From contig JAEUNJ010000005.1 in the NCBI GenBank assembly GCA_016791145.1, forward strand, positions 1 to 56,786: a stretch of DNA of 56,786 nucleotides, in the 5' to 3' direction. This document shows, in pieces, positions 36,837-45,838 of this stretch. This DNA is from Rhodocyclaceae bacterium. GTDB taxonomy: Bacteria > Pseudomonadota > Gammaproteobacteria > Burkholderiales > Rhodocyclaceae. The position numbers were made by a program, and so were the translations under genes. How positions within the stretch are numbered: position 1 is the first letter of the stretch; each line of letters begins with the position of its first letter. The notes below the pieces were generated by a model. That model had not been told where the DNA came from, ran no database searches, and saw only the letters and a list, made by a program, of their open reading frames with translations.

Positions 36837-37892
36837 ATGCAAAAAGGCCAGGCCACCGTCGCCCAACTGGGCGAGTACGACGAGATCATCGACGCCCGCA
36901 CGCCGGCCGAATTCGCGGAGGACCACGTCCCGGGGGCCTGCAACCTTCCTGCCCTGGGCGATGAGGAGCGGGTGCGGGTCGGCACCCTCTACAAGCAGGT
37001 GTCCCCCTTCGAGGCCCGCAAGCTCGGCGCGGTGCTGGTGGCCCGCAACGTGGCCACCCACGTGGAAGCCCATTTTCTGGACAAGCCCAGGTCCTGGCGG
37101 CCCCTCGTCTATTGCTGGCGCGGCGGCAAGCGCTCCGGCGCCTTCACCCACATCCTGCGGGAGATCGGCTGGGACGCGGCGCGCCTGGACGGCGGCTACA
37201 AGAGCTGGCGCGCCCATGTGATCGAACGGCTGGCGGTCCTGCCCGGGCAATTGCGCTTCCGCGTGGTATCCGGCGCCACCGGCAGCGGCAAGAGCCGGCT
37301 GCTCGAGGCCCTGGGCCGCCAGGGCGCACCCATCCTGCACCTGGAGGACCTGGCCGCCCACAAGGGCTCCGTCCTCGGCGGCCTGCCGGACCGGCCCCAG
37401 CCCAGCCAGAAGATGTTCGAGACCCGGCTGTGCGCGGCCCTCGAGGCCCTGGCGCGCGAGCCGGAGCGCGAGGTGTTCGTGGAGGCGGAAAGCCGCCGCA
37501 TCGGCACCCTGAACCTCCCCGACAGCCTGATCACGGCGATCCGGGCCGCTCCCTGCCTGCGCGTCGAGGCCACCCGGGAGGCCCGCGTCGCCTTCCTGCT
37601 CGGGGATTACGACTACTTCCTCGCCGACCCCCGCTGGCTCATGGAGAAACTCGCCCATTTGCGGGGGCTGCAAAGCAACGAGACCCTGGACCGCTGGCGG
37701 GACCTGGTGGAGGCCGGTGACTTCCAGACCCTGGTGGCCGAATTGCTGGAACGGCACTACGACCCGCTCTACGAGCGCTCCCAGAACCGCAACTACCGGG
37801 ATTTCGCCGAGGCCGACCGGCTGACGGCCGACGATCTGGGCGCGGAGGCCATCGACTCGCTCGCCGGCCGGGTGCTGGCAAGCCGCCGCTGA
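36837..37892 (+). CDS. mnmH: tRNA 2-selenouridine synthase (MnmH/SelU)
   Basis: 351 residues. An N-terminal rhodanese domain carries the catalytic Cys93 (LVYCWRGGKRSGAF), followed by a P-loop domain (GATGSGKS at 146-153). It replaces sulfur with selenium at the wobble 2-thiouridine of certain tRNAs, via a geranylated intermediate. The ATG at 36837 begins the conserved YDEIIDARTPAEFAEDH region. SelD next door supplies selenophosphate. Confidence 0.95.
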   Translation: MQKGQATVAQLGEYDEIIDARTPAEFAEDHVPGACNLPALGDEERVRVGTLYKQVSPFEARKLGAVLVARNVATHVEAHFLDKPRSWRPLVYCWRGGKRSGAFTHILREIGWDAARLDGGYKSWRAHVIERLAVLPGQLRFRVVSGATGSGKSRLLEALGRQGAPILHLEDLAAHKGSVLGGLPDRPQPSQKMFETRLCAALEALAREPEREVFVEAESRRIGTLNLPDSLITAIRAAPCLRVEATREARVAFLLGDYDYFLADPRWLMEKLAHLRGLQSNETLDRWRDLVEAGDFQTLVAELLERHYDPLYERSQNRNYRDFAEADRLTADDLGAEAIDSLAGRVLASRR

Positions 37893-37923
37893 CGCATCGC
37901 AAGGGCGAACTCCCCGGTGGGGT

Positions 37924-38466
37924 TCAGCCCCGCAGCCAGTCGTGGAGCCAGTGGGCCAGGCGTGGCATCACGACATAGGTCATGGTGAGCACGATGAGGC
38001 CCGTAAGCACCGCGGTGCGGCCCAGGAAGGGCAAGGGCTCCAGCAAGGGCGCCACGAACCAGATGAAGAAGGATGCCGTCGGGAAGATGCCCAGCCAGGT
38101 GACCAGGGCCATGCGCCAGCGGATCGGCGGCCGAGCCGCCGGCACGGTGGCGGGCGCGAACCAGGCCTCGAGACCCGTCAGGACTCGGAATTCCGGATCC
38201 CCTTCGGCCACGGGCCGCATGCGCTCGTGCCAGGCCCGTCGTTCGGCGGAGCCGTTCCAGCGCTCCATGTCCGCCTCGGAGGCGAAGCGCGTGACGATGC
38301 GGTGGTCATCGCCGTCCTGCTCGGGAGGCAGCAGGTCGGCACCGAGGAAGCCGGGAAACCTGCGGGCATCCTCGATCATCCCTCGGGCCAGGGCCTCATA
38401 GGCCTCCCGGCAGCCCGGGCGGGCGCGCCGGGTCGCGACCCGCATCACCGGCGCAGGAGCGTTCAC
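37924..38466 (-). CDS. Antibiotic-biosynthesis-monooxygenase-like (ABM) domain fused to membrane segments
   Basis: 180 residues: an N-terminal ABM ferredoxin-like barrel (RPGCREAYEALARGMIEDAR, FPGFLGADLL, FASEADMERWNGSAERRAW) followed by two C-terminal hydrophobic helices (MALVTWLGIFPTASFFIWF and TAVLTGLIVLTMTYVVMP). The GTG start overlaps the stop of the upstream alpha/beta hydrolase (GTGA), so they are translationally coupled. The substrate is unknown. Confidence 0.82.
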   Translation of the reverse strand: MNAPAPVMRVATRRARPGCREAYEALARGMIEDARRFPGFLGADLLPPEQDGDDHRIVTRFASEADMERWNGSAERRAWHERMRPVAEGDPEFRVLTGLEAWFAPATVPAARPPIRWRMALVTWLGIFPTASFFIWFVAPLLEPLPFLGRTAVLTGLIVLTMTYVVMPRLAHWLHDWLRG

Positions 38467-39308
38467 GCGGAGGCCTCGGCGAAGAAGTCGCCGACGAGCC
38501 GGGAGAACCGGGCCGCGTGCTCGATCTGCACCCAGTGGCCGCAGCGGCCGAATACGTGCAGTTGCGAGCGCTCGACCCACTGGCACAGGGTGACCGAGTT
38601 GGACAGGGGAATGATCCGGTCATCGCGGCCGTGGATGACCAGGGTCTCGTGGGTCAGCGCGCGGATGTCCGCCTCGGGGCTCGCCATCGCGTCCACCCAG
38701 CGCTGGCGCGGCGCCGGGAACATGGCGGAGAAGGACTCCTGGAAGCCCGGCCGGATGCTCGCCTCGTAGCGGAGCTTCGCCAGGTCGTCGGTGACCAGGG
38801 TCCGGTCGTAGGCGAAGAGGTCCAGAAGCTTGCGCATGTTGTCGATGGACGGCGTGTAGCCCCAGGCCGCGTCGAGCCCGGGCGTCAGCGCGAAGGGCAC
38901 GCCCACCGCCCCCATCAGCACGAGGCGGCCAATGCGGCCGGGGTGGCGGATGGCCATGGCGAGAGCCAGGGCGCCGCCGAAGGAGTTGCCGACCAGATGC
39001 GCCTTCTCGATGCCCAGCGCGTCGAGGAGGCCGATGGCCTGGTCCACCCAGACGTCCATGCCGTAACGGATGCCCTCCGGCCGGTCGGAAAAGCCGAAAC
39101 CCACCATGTCCGGGGCGATGACCCGGAAGCGCTTCGAGAGCTCCGGCAGCGTGAGGCGCCAGTTGGCCCAGGCGCTGACGCCGGGACCGGATCCGTGGAT
39201 CAGGAGGACCGGGTGCCCGTCCCCCACGTCGTGGTAATTGGTGGCGATGCCCGCGGCATCGATGCGGCTGGCGATTTCGGGATTGGCGGGAGCGGCGGTG
39301 GCAGTCAT
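38463..39308 (-). CDS. Alpha/beta hydrolase, meta-cleavage-product hydrolase-like (BphD/DmpD type)
   Basis: 281 residues with oxyanion segment VLLIHGSGPGVSAWANW, nucleophile elbow GNSFGG (Ser109), acid in HGRDDRIIP (Asp229/230) and His258 in CGHWVQ. This wording is close to hydrolases that cleave C-C bonds of ring meta-cleavage products. AAGGAGGAG precedes the ATG at 39308. It is divergent from a GntR regulator, with paired TCTCGA boxes between them. No ring-cleavage genes are adjacent, so the substrate is inferred. Confidence 0.87.
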   Translation of the reverse strand: MTATAAPANPEIASRIDAAGIATNYHDVGDGHPVLLIHGSGPGVSAWANWRLTLPELSKRFRVIAPDMVGFGFSDRPEGIRYGMDVWVDQAIGLLDALGIEKAHLVGNSFGGALALAMAIRHPGRIGRLVLMGAVGVPFALTPGLDAAWGYTPSIDNMRKLLDLFAYDRTLVTDDLAKLRYEASIRPGFQESFSAMFPAPRQRWVDAMASPEADIRALTHETLVIHGRDDRIIPLSNSVTLCQWVERSQLHVFGRCGHWVQIEHAARFSRLVGDFFAEASA

Positions 39309-39345
39309 GGAACTCCTCCTTCCTGGGCAGAGGCGCCAGTCTATC

Positions 39346-39376
39346 ATTCTCGATGTTAAAACACAATCTCGAGATT
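39346..39376. promoter_or_regulatory. Paired TCTCGA operator-like boxes (hydrolase/GntR divergent region)
   Basis: ATTCTCGATGTT (39346-39357) and the perfect palindrome AATCTCGAGATT (39365-39376) have centres 19 bp apart. The same arrangement, also 19 bp apart, lies upstream of the TRAP operon at 43806-43835. They are probably binding sites of the adjacent GntR protein. Confidence 0.62.
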
Positions 39377-39432
39377 ATATGAATCCTTCGCGAACTATAA
39401 TCCCAGCATCGAATCCAATGCTTTTCCGAATC

Positions 39433-40182
39433 ATGCTCCCATCCCAGAAATTCTCGGCAGCTTTCAGCGCCGAGCACGAGACGCCCCGGACCCTGGTCGA
39501 GAACGCCTACCTGGCCCTGCGCCAGGACATCATCGAGGGCAAGCATCCCCCCGGAACGCGGCTGCGCGTCGAGCACCTGAAGGACAGCTACGGGGTCGGC
39601 GCGGGGACCCTCCGGGAAGCCCTGTCCCTGCTCGTCTCCGACGCCCTGGTGGTCACCGAGGGCCAGCGCGGCTTTTGGGTCGCGCCGATCTCCGTCGAGG
39701 ACCTGGAAGACATCACCCGCAGCCGGATCCTGCTGGAGACCGAGGCGTTGCGCCTGTCGCTCCGGGGCGGCGACGACGAATGGGAGGCTGGCCTCGTGGC
39801 CGCCTTCCACCGCCTGACCAAGGCCGAGGAGAAACTGGGTCCCTCCGGACCCCAGGTGCATGAGTGGGAATCCCGCAACCAGGCCTTCCACGAGGCCCTG
39901 ATCTCCGGCAGCCATTCCCGCTGGCTCCGCTACCTGCTCGGCATCCTGTTCCGCCAGTCGGAGCGCTACCGCTTCCTGCTGCTGGCCAATCCCGACGGCA
40001 AGCGGGACATCCACGCCGAGCACACCGAACTCTTCGACGCCGCCATGGCCCGGGACGAGAAGCGGGCCGTGGCGGCCCTCCAGAAACACATCCAGCTCAC
40101 CTACGAGACGGTGCGCGACCACGCCCTGGCCGACGGGAAGAAGAAGCCGGCCGGCCGCCGGGCCGCCCGCGTCCCCGCCTGA
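39433..40182 (+). CDS. GntR-family transcriptional regulator (FadR/FCD subfamily)
   Basis: About 249 residues. A winged helix-turn-helix (TLVENAYLALRQDIIEGKHP, SYGVGAGTLREALSLLVSDA, VVTEGQRGFWVAPIS) is followed by a helical FCD ligand domain (RILLETEALRLSL, WESRNQAFHEALISG, HTELFDAAMARDEKRAVAAL). Such regulators are usually repressors released by an organic acid. The start is uncertain: ATG 39433 or 39418, neither with a clear ribosome binding site. It lies between the hydrolase and the TRAP operon, with TCTCGA boxes at both. Confidence 0.88.
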   Translation: MLPSQKFSAAFSAEHETPRTLVENAYLALRQDIIEGKHPPGTRLRVEHLKDSYGVGAGTLREALSLLVSDALVVTEGQRGFWVAPISVEDLEDITRSRILLETEALRLSLRGGDDEWEAGLVAAFHRLTKAEEKLGPSGPQVHEWESRNQAFHEALISGSHSRWLRYLLGILFRQSERYRFLLLANPDGKRDIHAEHTELFDAAMARDEKRAVAALQKHIQLTYETVRDHALADGKKKPAGRRAARVPA

Positions 40183-40233
40183 ACGACCGGCGGCCGCCGA
40201 GGACCGCCCGTCCCGTGGCGGCCCTCCCGCCCC

Positions 40234-41856
40234 TCAGGGCTTCGCCGGAGGCGGCGCGTACGGATTCGCGTCGCCCTGGTCGTCGTCCACCGGCACCACG
40301 ATCTCTACCTTGTCCAGGTCGACGGCCTCCTGCCTGCCGAGTCCGATCGTCACCATCTGCGGGAAGGCGATGACGAGGCCGATCATCAGGATCTGGATCA
40401 GCACGAAGGGGACGGCGCCCCAGTAGATCTCCGAGGTCTTGACCTCCGACGGGGCCACCGAGCGCAGGAAGAAGAGCGAGAAGCCGAAGGGCGGGTGCAT
40501 GAACGACGTCTGCATGTTCACCCCGAGCAGCACGCCGAACCAGATCAGGTCGATGCCCAGCTTCTCGGCCACCGGCCCCAGCAGCGGGATAACGATGAAG
40601 GCCAGCTCGAAGAAGTCCAGGAAGAAGGCCAGCACGAAGATCAGCACGTTCACGACGATCAGGAATCCCAGTTGCCCGCCCGGCAGGTCGAGCAGCAGGT
40701 GTTCGACCCACAGGTGGCCGTTCACGCCGTAGAAGGTCAGCGAGAAGACCCGGGCCCCGACCAGGATGAAGACCACGAAGGCGGTCAGTTCCGCCGTCTT
40801 CGCCATGCTTTGCCGCAGCAGCGTGACGTTGAGCCGCTTCCGCGCAACGGCCATCACCAGGGCCCCCACGGCGCCCATGGCACCGCCCTCGGTCGGCGTC
40901 GCGATGCCCAGGAAGATGGTCCCCAGCACGAGGAAGATCAGCGCCAGGGGCGGGATCAGCACGAAGCTCACCCGCTCGGCCATCCGCGAAAGCAGCCCCA
41001 GCTTCAGGGCGCGGTTGGCCTGGGCCAGAAGGAAGGCGGTGCCAACCCCGACCGACAGGGCCAGGACGGTCAATTCGTCCAGCGGCATGTTGTCCGGCCG
41101 GGTCGACACATAGGCGGCGGCGGTGCCGCCCGACACCGCCGTCAGCACCAGCAGGGACCGCATGCCGTGGCTGCCGTCGGGTTCCGCCAGGGTGCGTGCC
41201 TCCGGCGGCAGGGCCGGAACCCGGTTCGGCCGGAAGACCGCCAGCAAAGCCACGTAACCCGCGTAAAGGCCGGTCAGGACGAAGCCCGGAATGAAGGCCC
41301 CCTTGTACATGTCGCCCACCGAGCGGCCGAGCTGGTCGGCCATGACGATCAGCACCAGGGACGGGGGAATGATCTGGGCCAGGGTGCCGGAGGCGGCAAT
41401 CACTCCGGAGGCGAGCCGCCGGTCGTAGCCGTAGCGCATCATGATGGGCAGCGAGATCAGCCCCATGGAGATCACGGAGGCCGCCACGACGCCGGTCGTC
41501 GCCGCCAGCATGGCGCCGACGAAGATCACCGCGAAGGCAAGCCCGCCACGGACCGGACCGAAGAGCTGGCCGATGGTTTCCAGCAGGTCCTCGGCCATGC
41601 CCGATCGCTCGAGGATCAGCCCCATGAAGGTGAAGAACGGGATCGCCAGCAGCGTATCGTTGCTCATGACGCCCCAGATCCGGTCCGGCAGGGCCTGGAA
41701 GAGTTGCGCCGGCAACAGGTCCAGGTGCACGCCGAGGGCGCCGAAGGCCAGGCCGCAGGCTGCCAGCGCGAAGGCGACCGGATAGCCGAGCAGCAGGAAG
41801 ATCACCATCGAGCCGAACATGATCGGAGCGATGTTCTCGATCAGGAATGCGGTCAT
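40234..41856 (-). CDS. TRAP transporter large permease (DctM-type)
   Basis: 540 residues, longer than the usual ~430 because of an inserted stretch (~205-290) and a C-terminal tail. Many membrane segments; family blocks ALPDRIWGVMSNDTLLAIPF, GVVAASVISMGLISLPIMM, SGTLAQIIPPSLVLIV, GIATPTEGGAMGAVGAL and NMQTSFMHPPFGFSLFFLR. It is the ion-coupled translocator of the TRAP system. AGGAGGG precedes the ATG at 41856, one base after the small-permease stop. Confidence 0.94.
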   Translation of the reverse strand: MTAFLIENIAPIMFGSMVIFLLLGYPVAFALAACGLAFGALGVHLDLLPAQLFQALPDRIWGVMSNDTLLAIPFFTFMGLILERSGMAEDLLETIGQLFGPVRGGLAFAVIFVGAMLAATTGVVAASVISMGLISLPIMMRYGYDRRLASGVIAASGTLAQIIPPSLVLIVMADQLGRSVGDMYKGAFIPGFVLTGLYAGYVALLAVFRPNRVPALPPEARTLAEPDGSHGMRSLLVLTAVSGGTAAAYVSTRPDNMPLDELTVLALSVGVGTAFLLAQANRALKLGLLSRMAERVSFVLIPPLALIFLVLGTIFLGIATPTEGGAMGAVGALVMAVARKRLNVTLLRQSMAKTAELTAFVVFILVGARVFSLTFYGVNGHLWVEHLLLDLPGGQLGFLIVVNVLIFVLAFFLDFFELAFIVIPLLGPVAEKLGIDLIWFGVLLGVNMQTSFMHPPFGFSLFFLRSVAPSEVKTSEIYWGAVPFVLIQILMIGLVIAFPQMVTIGLGRQEAVDLDKVEIVVPVDDDQGDANPYAPPPAKP

Positions 41857-41857
41857 C

Positions 41858-42463
41858 TCAGTTCCCTCCTGCGGCGGTCTCGGCCGCGCGCTGCCGGCGG
41901 ATGGCCTCGGCAAGCTCCTCTTCTGAGGAGACCTTGCGTTCCTTCTCGGTGGGATCGGGGCACGCCCCGGCCAGGAAGCCGGCGCACTTGATGGCCTGCG
42001 ACACGCCCTGGAGGCTGAGCAGGAGGAAGCCGGCCGGCACCAGCAGCCGCGCCGGCCAGACGATCAGCCCGCCGGCCGAGTTCGACATTTCGTGGCTCAG
42101 ATAGGAATTGACGAACACCGGCCAGGAAAGGAACAGGATTCCCAGGCTCATGGGCAGGAGGAAGAAGACGGATCCGAAAAGCTCCATCCAGACCCGCGCC
42201 CGCTTCGAGAAATAGCCGGACACCACGTCGATGCGCACGTGCTCGTTGCGGCGCAGGGCATAGGCGGCCCCCAGGAGGAAAATCGCCGAGAACAGGTACC
42301 ACTGGAGTTCCAGGAAGGCGTTGGAACTCATGTTGAAGGCCTTGCGGACCGATGCATTGACCGCGCTGACCAGCACCGCCACCAGCACCAGCCAGACGAC
42401 GGCCTTGCCCACCCGCTCGTTCACGCCGTCCACCAGCGCGGAAAACTTCAAGAGTGCTTGCAT
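41858..42463 (-). CDS. TRAP transporter small permease (DctQ-type)
   Basis: 201 residues with four hydrophobic segments (VVWLVLVAVLVSAVNA, FLELQWYLFSAIFLLGAAYA, LFGSVFFLLPMSLGILFLSW, IVWPARLLVPAGFLLLSL) and the DctQ block ALRRNEHVRIDVV. The C-terminal ~40 residues are charged. It lies between the binding protein and the large permease in the usual P-Q-M order. Confidence 0.92.
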   Translation of the reverse strand: MQALLKFSALVDGVNERVGKAVVWLVLVAVLVSAVNASVRKAFNMSSNAFLELQWYLFSAIFLLGAAYALRRNEHVRIDVVSGYFSKRARVWMELFGSVFFLLPMSLGILFLSWPVFVNSYLSHEMSNSAGGLIVWPARLLVPAGFLLLSLQGVSQAIKCAGFLAGACPDPTEKERKVSSEEELAEAIRRQRAAETAAGGN

Positions 42464-42573
42464 GGAAGCTCTCCCCGCCCCGGCCGGGGCGGCAAGGCGG
42501 GAACCGGAACGCGAAGTTCCGGCGCCCGGAATGAAATCGTCGCCGGGTGGCCGCAGCCGCCCCGGCGGACCGG

Positions 42574-43677
42574 TCACCTCCTGGCCTGGCGCTCGCCGCG
42601 CACGACGCCCGCGACGAAGCTGTCGAAGCGGTCCTCGGCCACGCTGTGCCAGGACACCACGTCGTCCCGGTACTTCAGATAGGCCTCGAGGAGCTTCTGG
42701 AATTTCGGGTTCTTCGCGGCGATCTCGTCGTAAGTCTCCATGCAGGCCTTGTAGCAGGCCTGCAGGACCTCGTTCGGGAAGGGCTTCAGCTGCGTGCCGG
42801 CCGCGATCAGCCGCTTCATGGCGACGGGGTTCTTGACGTCGTATTTCGCCAGCATGTCGTGGTGGGCAAAGGCGCAGGCATCCTCTAGGATGGTCTGGTA
42901 TTCCTTCGGCAGCTTGGCCCACTCGGCGGTGTTGATGTAGAGCGACTGTTGCGCGCCGCCCTCCCACCAGGCCGGGTAGTAGTAGTACTTGGCCACCTTG
43001 TTGAAGCCCAGCTTCTCGTCATCGTAGGGCCCGATGAATTCCACCGCGTCGATGGCTCCCTTCTCCAGGGCCGGGTAGATCTCGCCGGGCGGGATCTGCT
43101 GCGGCACCACGCCCAGCTTCTGCAGCACCTGGCCCGCGATGCCGCCGATGCGGAACTTCAGGCCCTTCAGGTCCTCGACGGTCTTGATCTCCTTGCGGTA
43201 CCAGCCGCCCATCTGGGCACCGGTGTTGCCGCAGGGGATGTTGTGGATGTTGTAGTCCTTGAAGAACTCCCGCAGCAGCTGCAGGCCGCCGCCCTCGTAC
43301 ATCCAGCCCGTGTGCTGGCGGGCGTTGAGGCCGAAGGGCAGGCCCGTGTCGAAGGCGAAGCTGGGATCCTTGCCGACGAAGTAGTAGCCGACGCTGTGGC
43401 CGACCGGCACGGTGCCGTCCTTGACGGCATCCACGACACCGGGACCGGGCACGATCTCGCCGGCGGCGAACACCTGAATCTGGAACCTGCCGCCCGTGGC
43501 GGCGGCGACCCGCTTCGCGATCACTTCGGCGGTGCCGAAGGCGGTGTCGAGGCTCTTGGGCAGGCTCGAGGCCATGCGCCACTTGATCTCGGGAGCCCCC
43601 TGGGCGATGGCCGGGGCGGCAACGGTGCCGGCGGCGAGGCCGGCGCCTGCGGTTTTCAGGAAGGTGCGGCGTTCCAT
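42574..43677 (-). CDS. TRAP transporter substrate-binding protein (DctP/TakP-like)
   Basis: 367 residues with a twin-arginine signal (RRTFLKTAGAGLAAGTVAAP). The mature part has KWRMASSLPKSLDTAFGTAE, LKGLKFRIGGIAGQVLQKLG and PPGEIYPALEKGAIDAVEFI, wording of the TakP group that binds 2-oxo acids. AAGGAG precedes the ATG. It is first in the minus-strand TRAP operon, whose promoter region holds the paired TCTCGA boxes. The ligand is inferred from similarity. Confidence 0.92.
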   Translation of the reverse strand: MERRTFLKTAGAGLAAGTVAAPAIAQGAPEIKWRMASSLPKSLDTAFGTAEVIAKRVAAATGGRFQIQVFAAGEIVPGPGVVDAVKDGTVPVGHSVGYYFVGKDPSFAFDTGLPFGLNARQHTGWMYEGGGLQLLREFFKDYNIHNIPCGNTGAQMGGWYRKEIKTVEDLKGLKFRIGGIAGQVLQKLGVVPQQIPPGEIYPALEKGAIDAVEFIGPYDDEKLGFNKVAKYYYYPAWWEGGAQQSLYINTAEWAKLPKEYQTILEDACAFAHHDMLAKYDVKNPVAMKRLIAAGTQLKPFPNEVLQACYKACMETYDEIAAKNPKFQKLLEAYLKYRDDVVSWHSVAEDRFDSFVAGVVRGERQARR

Positions 43678-43805
43678 GCTGTTTCTCCTTCTGGCGGGTG
43701 ATCGACGTGCGTTTCCGGCTCCCGGCGGGAGCACCGGTCGTCTTTCTGCGGGGGAGAAACACTCGTGCCGGCTTACGCCGTGTTTTGCGGCGGATTATAC
43801 AGCAT

Positions 43806-43835
43806 ATCTCGACGATAAAATCAAATCTCGAGAAA
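43806..43835. promoter_or_regulatory. Paired TCTCGA operator-like boxes upstream of the TRAP operon
   Basis: ATCTCGACGAT (43806-43816) and AATCTCGAGAAA (43824-43835) have TCTC|GA centres 19 bp apart, identical to the pair before the hydrolase/GntR genes. They lie 130-160 bp upstream of the TRAP binding-protein start in an unusually A/T-rich patch, probably the operon promoter region. Confidence 0.62.
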
Positions 43836-43913
43836 ACTATCGTTCAAAATTCGACGATCTCATCCGCTCGCCCGGGCCAGGGAGGCGCCAGATAAAGCAA
43901 CAGATTGCCCTAT

Positions 43914-44456
43914 TCAACGCAGGAAATCCCGGCTCACGGCGCGGAACAGGTCGCTCCCCGCCCGCTTGAGCCATTCGAAGGCCACCATCTCCCGGGAGAC
44001 CACGTCGATCCCGTGCCGGCGCATGCGCTCCAGGGCCAGGGCCTTGTCCGACGGACGCCGGGAACCGACCGCGTCCTCGACGACGAAGACCTCCTTCCCC
44101 TCCTGGCGCAGTTGCAGCACCGTCTGCAGCACGCAGACATGGGACTCGGTCCCGCAGACGACCCACTGCCGCCGGTCGCTCCCCGGCAACGGCGGCAGGC
44201 ACCCCGCGGCAACGCAGGAGAAATCCATCTTCTCGCCGATGGCACCGGCCGGCAGCAGGGCCTTGATCTCCCCGTGGGTCGGGCCGATCCCCTTCGGATA
44301 CTGCTCCGTCGCCGCCACCGGCACCCCGACCCGCTGCGCCACCCGCACCAGCCAGGCCGCGTTTTCCAGCACCCGCTGCCAGTCCTCGATATGGGGCAGG
44401 AGCCGCTCCTGGAGGTCCACCACCAGCAGCACGCTCTTATCGGCATCCATCAGCAT
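43914..44456 (-). CDS. Isochorismatase-like cysteine hydrolase
   Basis: 180 residues. VLLVVDLQERLLPHI gives the catalytic Asp, and VVCGTESHVCVLQTVLQL the nucleophile Cys with the cis-peptide GTESH motif. ATEQYPKGIGPTHGEIKALL is typical of the YcaC/isochorismatase-like group. GGAGGG precedes the ATG at 44456. It lies behind the TRAP promoter and may be independent of it. The substrate is unknown. Confidence 0.9.
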   Translation of the reverse strand: MLMDADKSVLLVVDLQERLLPHIEDWQRVLENAAWLVRVAQRVGVPVAATEQYPKGIGPTHGEIKALLPAGAIGEKMDFSCVAAGCLPPLPGSDRRQWVVCGTESHVCVLQTVLQLRQEGKEVFVVEDAVGSRRPSDKALALERMRRHGIDVVSREMVAFEWLKRAGSDLFRAVSRDFLR

Positions 44457-44569
44457 TTCGCGCCCTCCGTCAAAGGAATTTTGATCGTGGAACTGTAGCG
44501 GATGAAAAGCCTTCCCGGCTAGAATTCGCCGGTTTGCCCGAAAAATCACCACCGCCCGAAGGACCCGTC

Positions 44570-45766
44570 ATGACGCTCTCCCACCGCGTTCTCGCCATCA
44601 AGGAATCACCGACCCTCGCCGTCACCGCCCGCGCCGCAAAGCTCAAGGCCGAGGGCCGCGACATCATCGGCCTGGGCGCCGGCGAACCCGATTTCGACAC
44701 GCCCGTCCACATCAAGGAGGCGGCCAAGAAGGCCATCGACGCCGGCTTCACCAAATACACGCCGGTGGGCGGCACGCCCGGCCTGAAGAACGCCGTGATC
44801 GCCAAGTTCAAGCGCGACAACGGCTTCGAGTACGGCGCCAAGGAGATCGTCGTCGGCGTCGGCGGAAAGCAGACCATCTTCAACCTGGTCCTGGCCGTGA
44901 TCAACCCAGGCGACGAGGTCATCATTCCCGCGCCCTACTGGGTGTCCTACGCGGACATCGCCCTGGTCGCCGAAGGCAAGCCGGTCATCGTCGACTGCGG
45001 CATCGAACAGGGGTTCAAGATCACCGCCGCCCAGCTCGAGGCGGCGATCACGCCGAAGACCAAGCTCTTCATGATCAACTCGCCGTCCAACCCGACCGGC
45101 GCCGTCTACACCCTGGACGAGTTGAAGGCCCTCGGCGAGGTCCTGAAGAAGCACCCGAACGTGCTCGTCGCCACCGACGACATGTACGAACATGTGAACC
45201 TCTCCGGCCAGAAGTTCGTGAACATCCTGAACGCGACCCCGGAACTGAAGGACCGCTGCATCGTCCTCAACGGCGTCTCCAAGGCCTACTCGATGACCGG
45301 ATGGCGGATCGGCTACGCGGCGGGGCCGGAGAAGATCATCAAGGCCATGGAGATCCTCCAGTCCCAGTCCACCTCCAACCCCACCTCCATTTCCCAGGTG
45401 GCGGCCGAGGCGGCCCTGAACGGGGACCAGTCCTGCATCGACCCGATGGTTTCCGCCTTCCGCGAACGCCATGCCTTCGTCGTGAAGCGTTTCAACGAAA
45501 TCAAGGGCCTGAAGTGCATCGCCGCCGGCGGCGCGTTCTACGCCTTCCCCGACGCGCGGCCGGCGATCGCCGACCTGCACGCCCGCGGCAAGTTGAAGGA
45601 GGCCACCGACATGGCCTTTTCCGAGTACCTGCTGGAGACCGTGGGCGTCGCCGTGGTGCCCGGTTCCGCCTTCGGCGCCGAGGGTTACTTCCGGATCTCC
45701 TTCGCCACCTCCATGAAGAACCTGGAGGAGGCCCTCAACCGCATCCAGAAGGCCATCGAGGGCTGA
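44570..45766 (+). CDS. Aspartate (possibly aspartate/prephenate) aminotransferase, class Ib
   Basis: 398 residues, PLP-dependent. GAGEPDFDTPVHIKEAAKKA, TKYTPVGGTPGLKNAV, NSPSNPTGAVYT, then SKAYSMTGWRIGYAAG with the PLP lysine at 238, and a C-terminal GYFRISFATS with the substrate-carboxylate Arg. These are class Ib aspartate aminotransferase blocks; some members also act on prephenate. A strong terminator follows. Confidence 0.94.
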   Translation: MTLSHRVLAIKESPTLAVTARAAKLKAEGRDIIGLGAGEPDFDTPVHIKEAAKKAIDAGFTKYTPVGGTPGLKNAVIAKFKRDNGFEYGAKEIVVGVGGKQTIFNLVLAVINPGDEVIIPAPYWVSYADIALVAEGKPVIVDCGIEQGFKITAAQLEAAITPKTKLFMINSPSNPTGAVYTLDELKALGEVLKKHPNVLVATDDMYEHVNLSGQKFVNILNATPELKDRCIVLNGVSKAYSMTGWRIGYAAGPEKIIKAMEILQSQSTSNPTSISQVAAEAALNGDQSCIDPMVSAFRERHAFVVKRFNEIKGLKCIAAGGAFYAFPDARPAIADLHARGKLKEATDMAFSEYLLETVGVAVVPGSAFGAEGYFRISFATSMKNLEEALNRIQKAIEG

Positions 45767-45806
45767 AGTGCCGTAACCGGCCGGAGACGGCCGGACGGGC
45801 CGCCGA

Positions 45807-45831
45807 AAGGGCGCCGCGCTGCGGCGCCCTT
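45807..45831. terminator. Rho-independent-type terminator after the aminotransferase
   Basis: AAGGGCGCCGC and GCGGCGCCCTT form an 11-bp stem with a GCT loop, followed by GCTTCGCTT. It separates the aminotransferase from the convergent AsmA-like gene and, being symmetrical, may act in both directions. Confidence 0.72.
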
Positions 45832-45838
45832 GCTTCGC

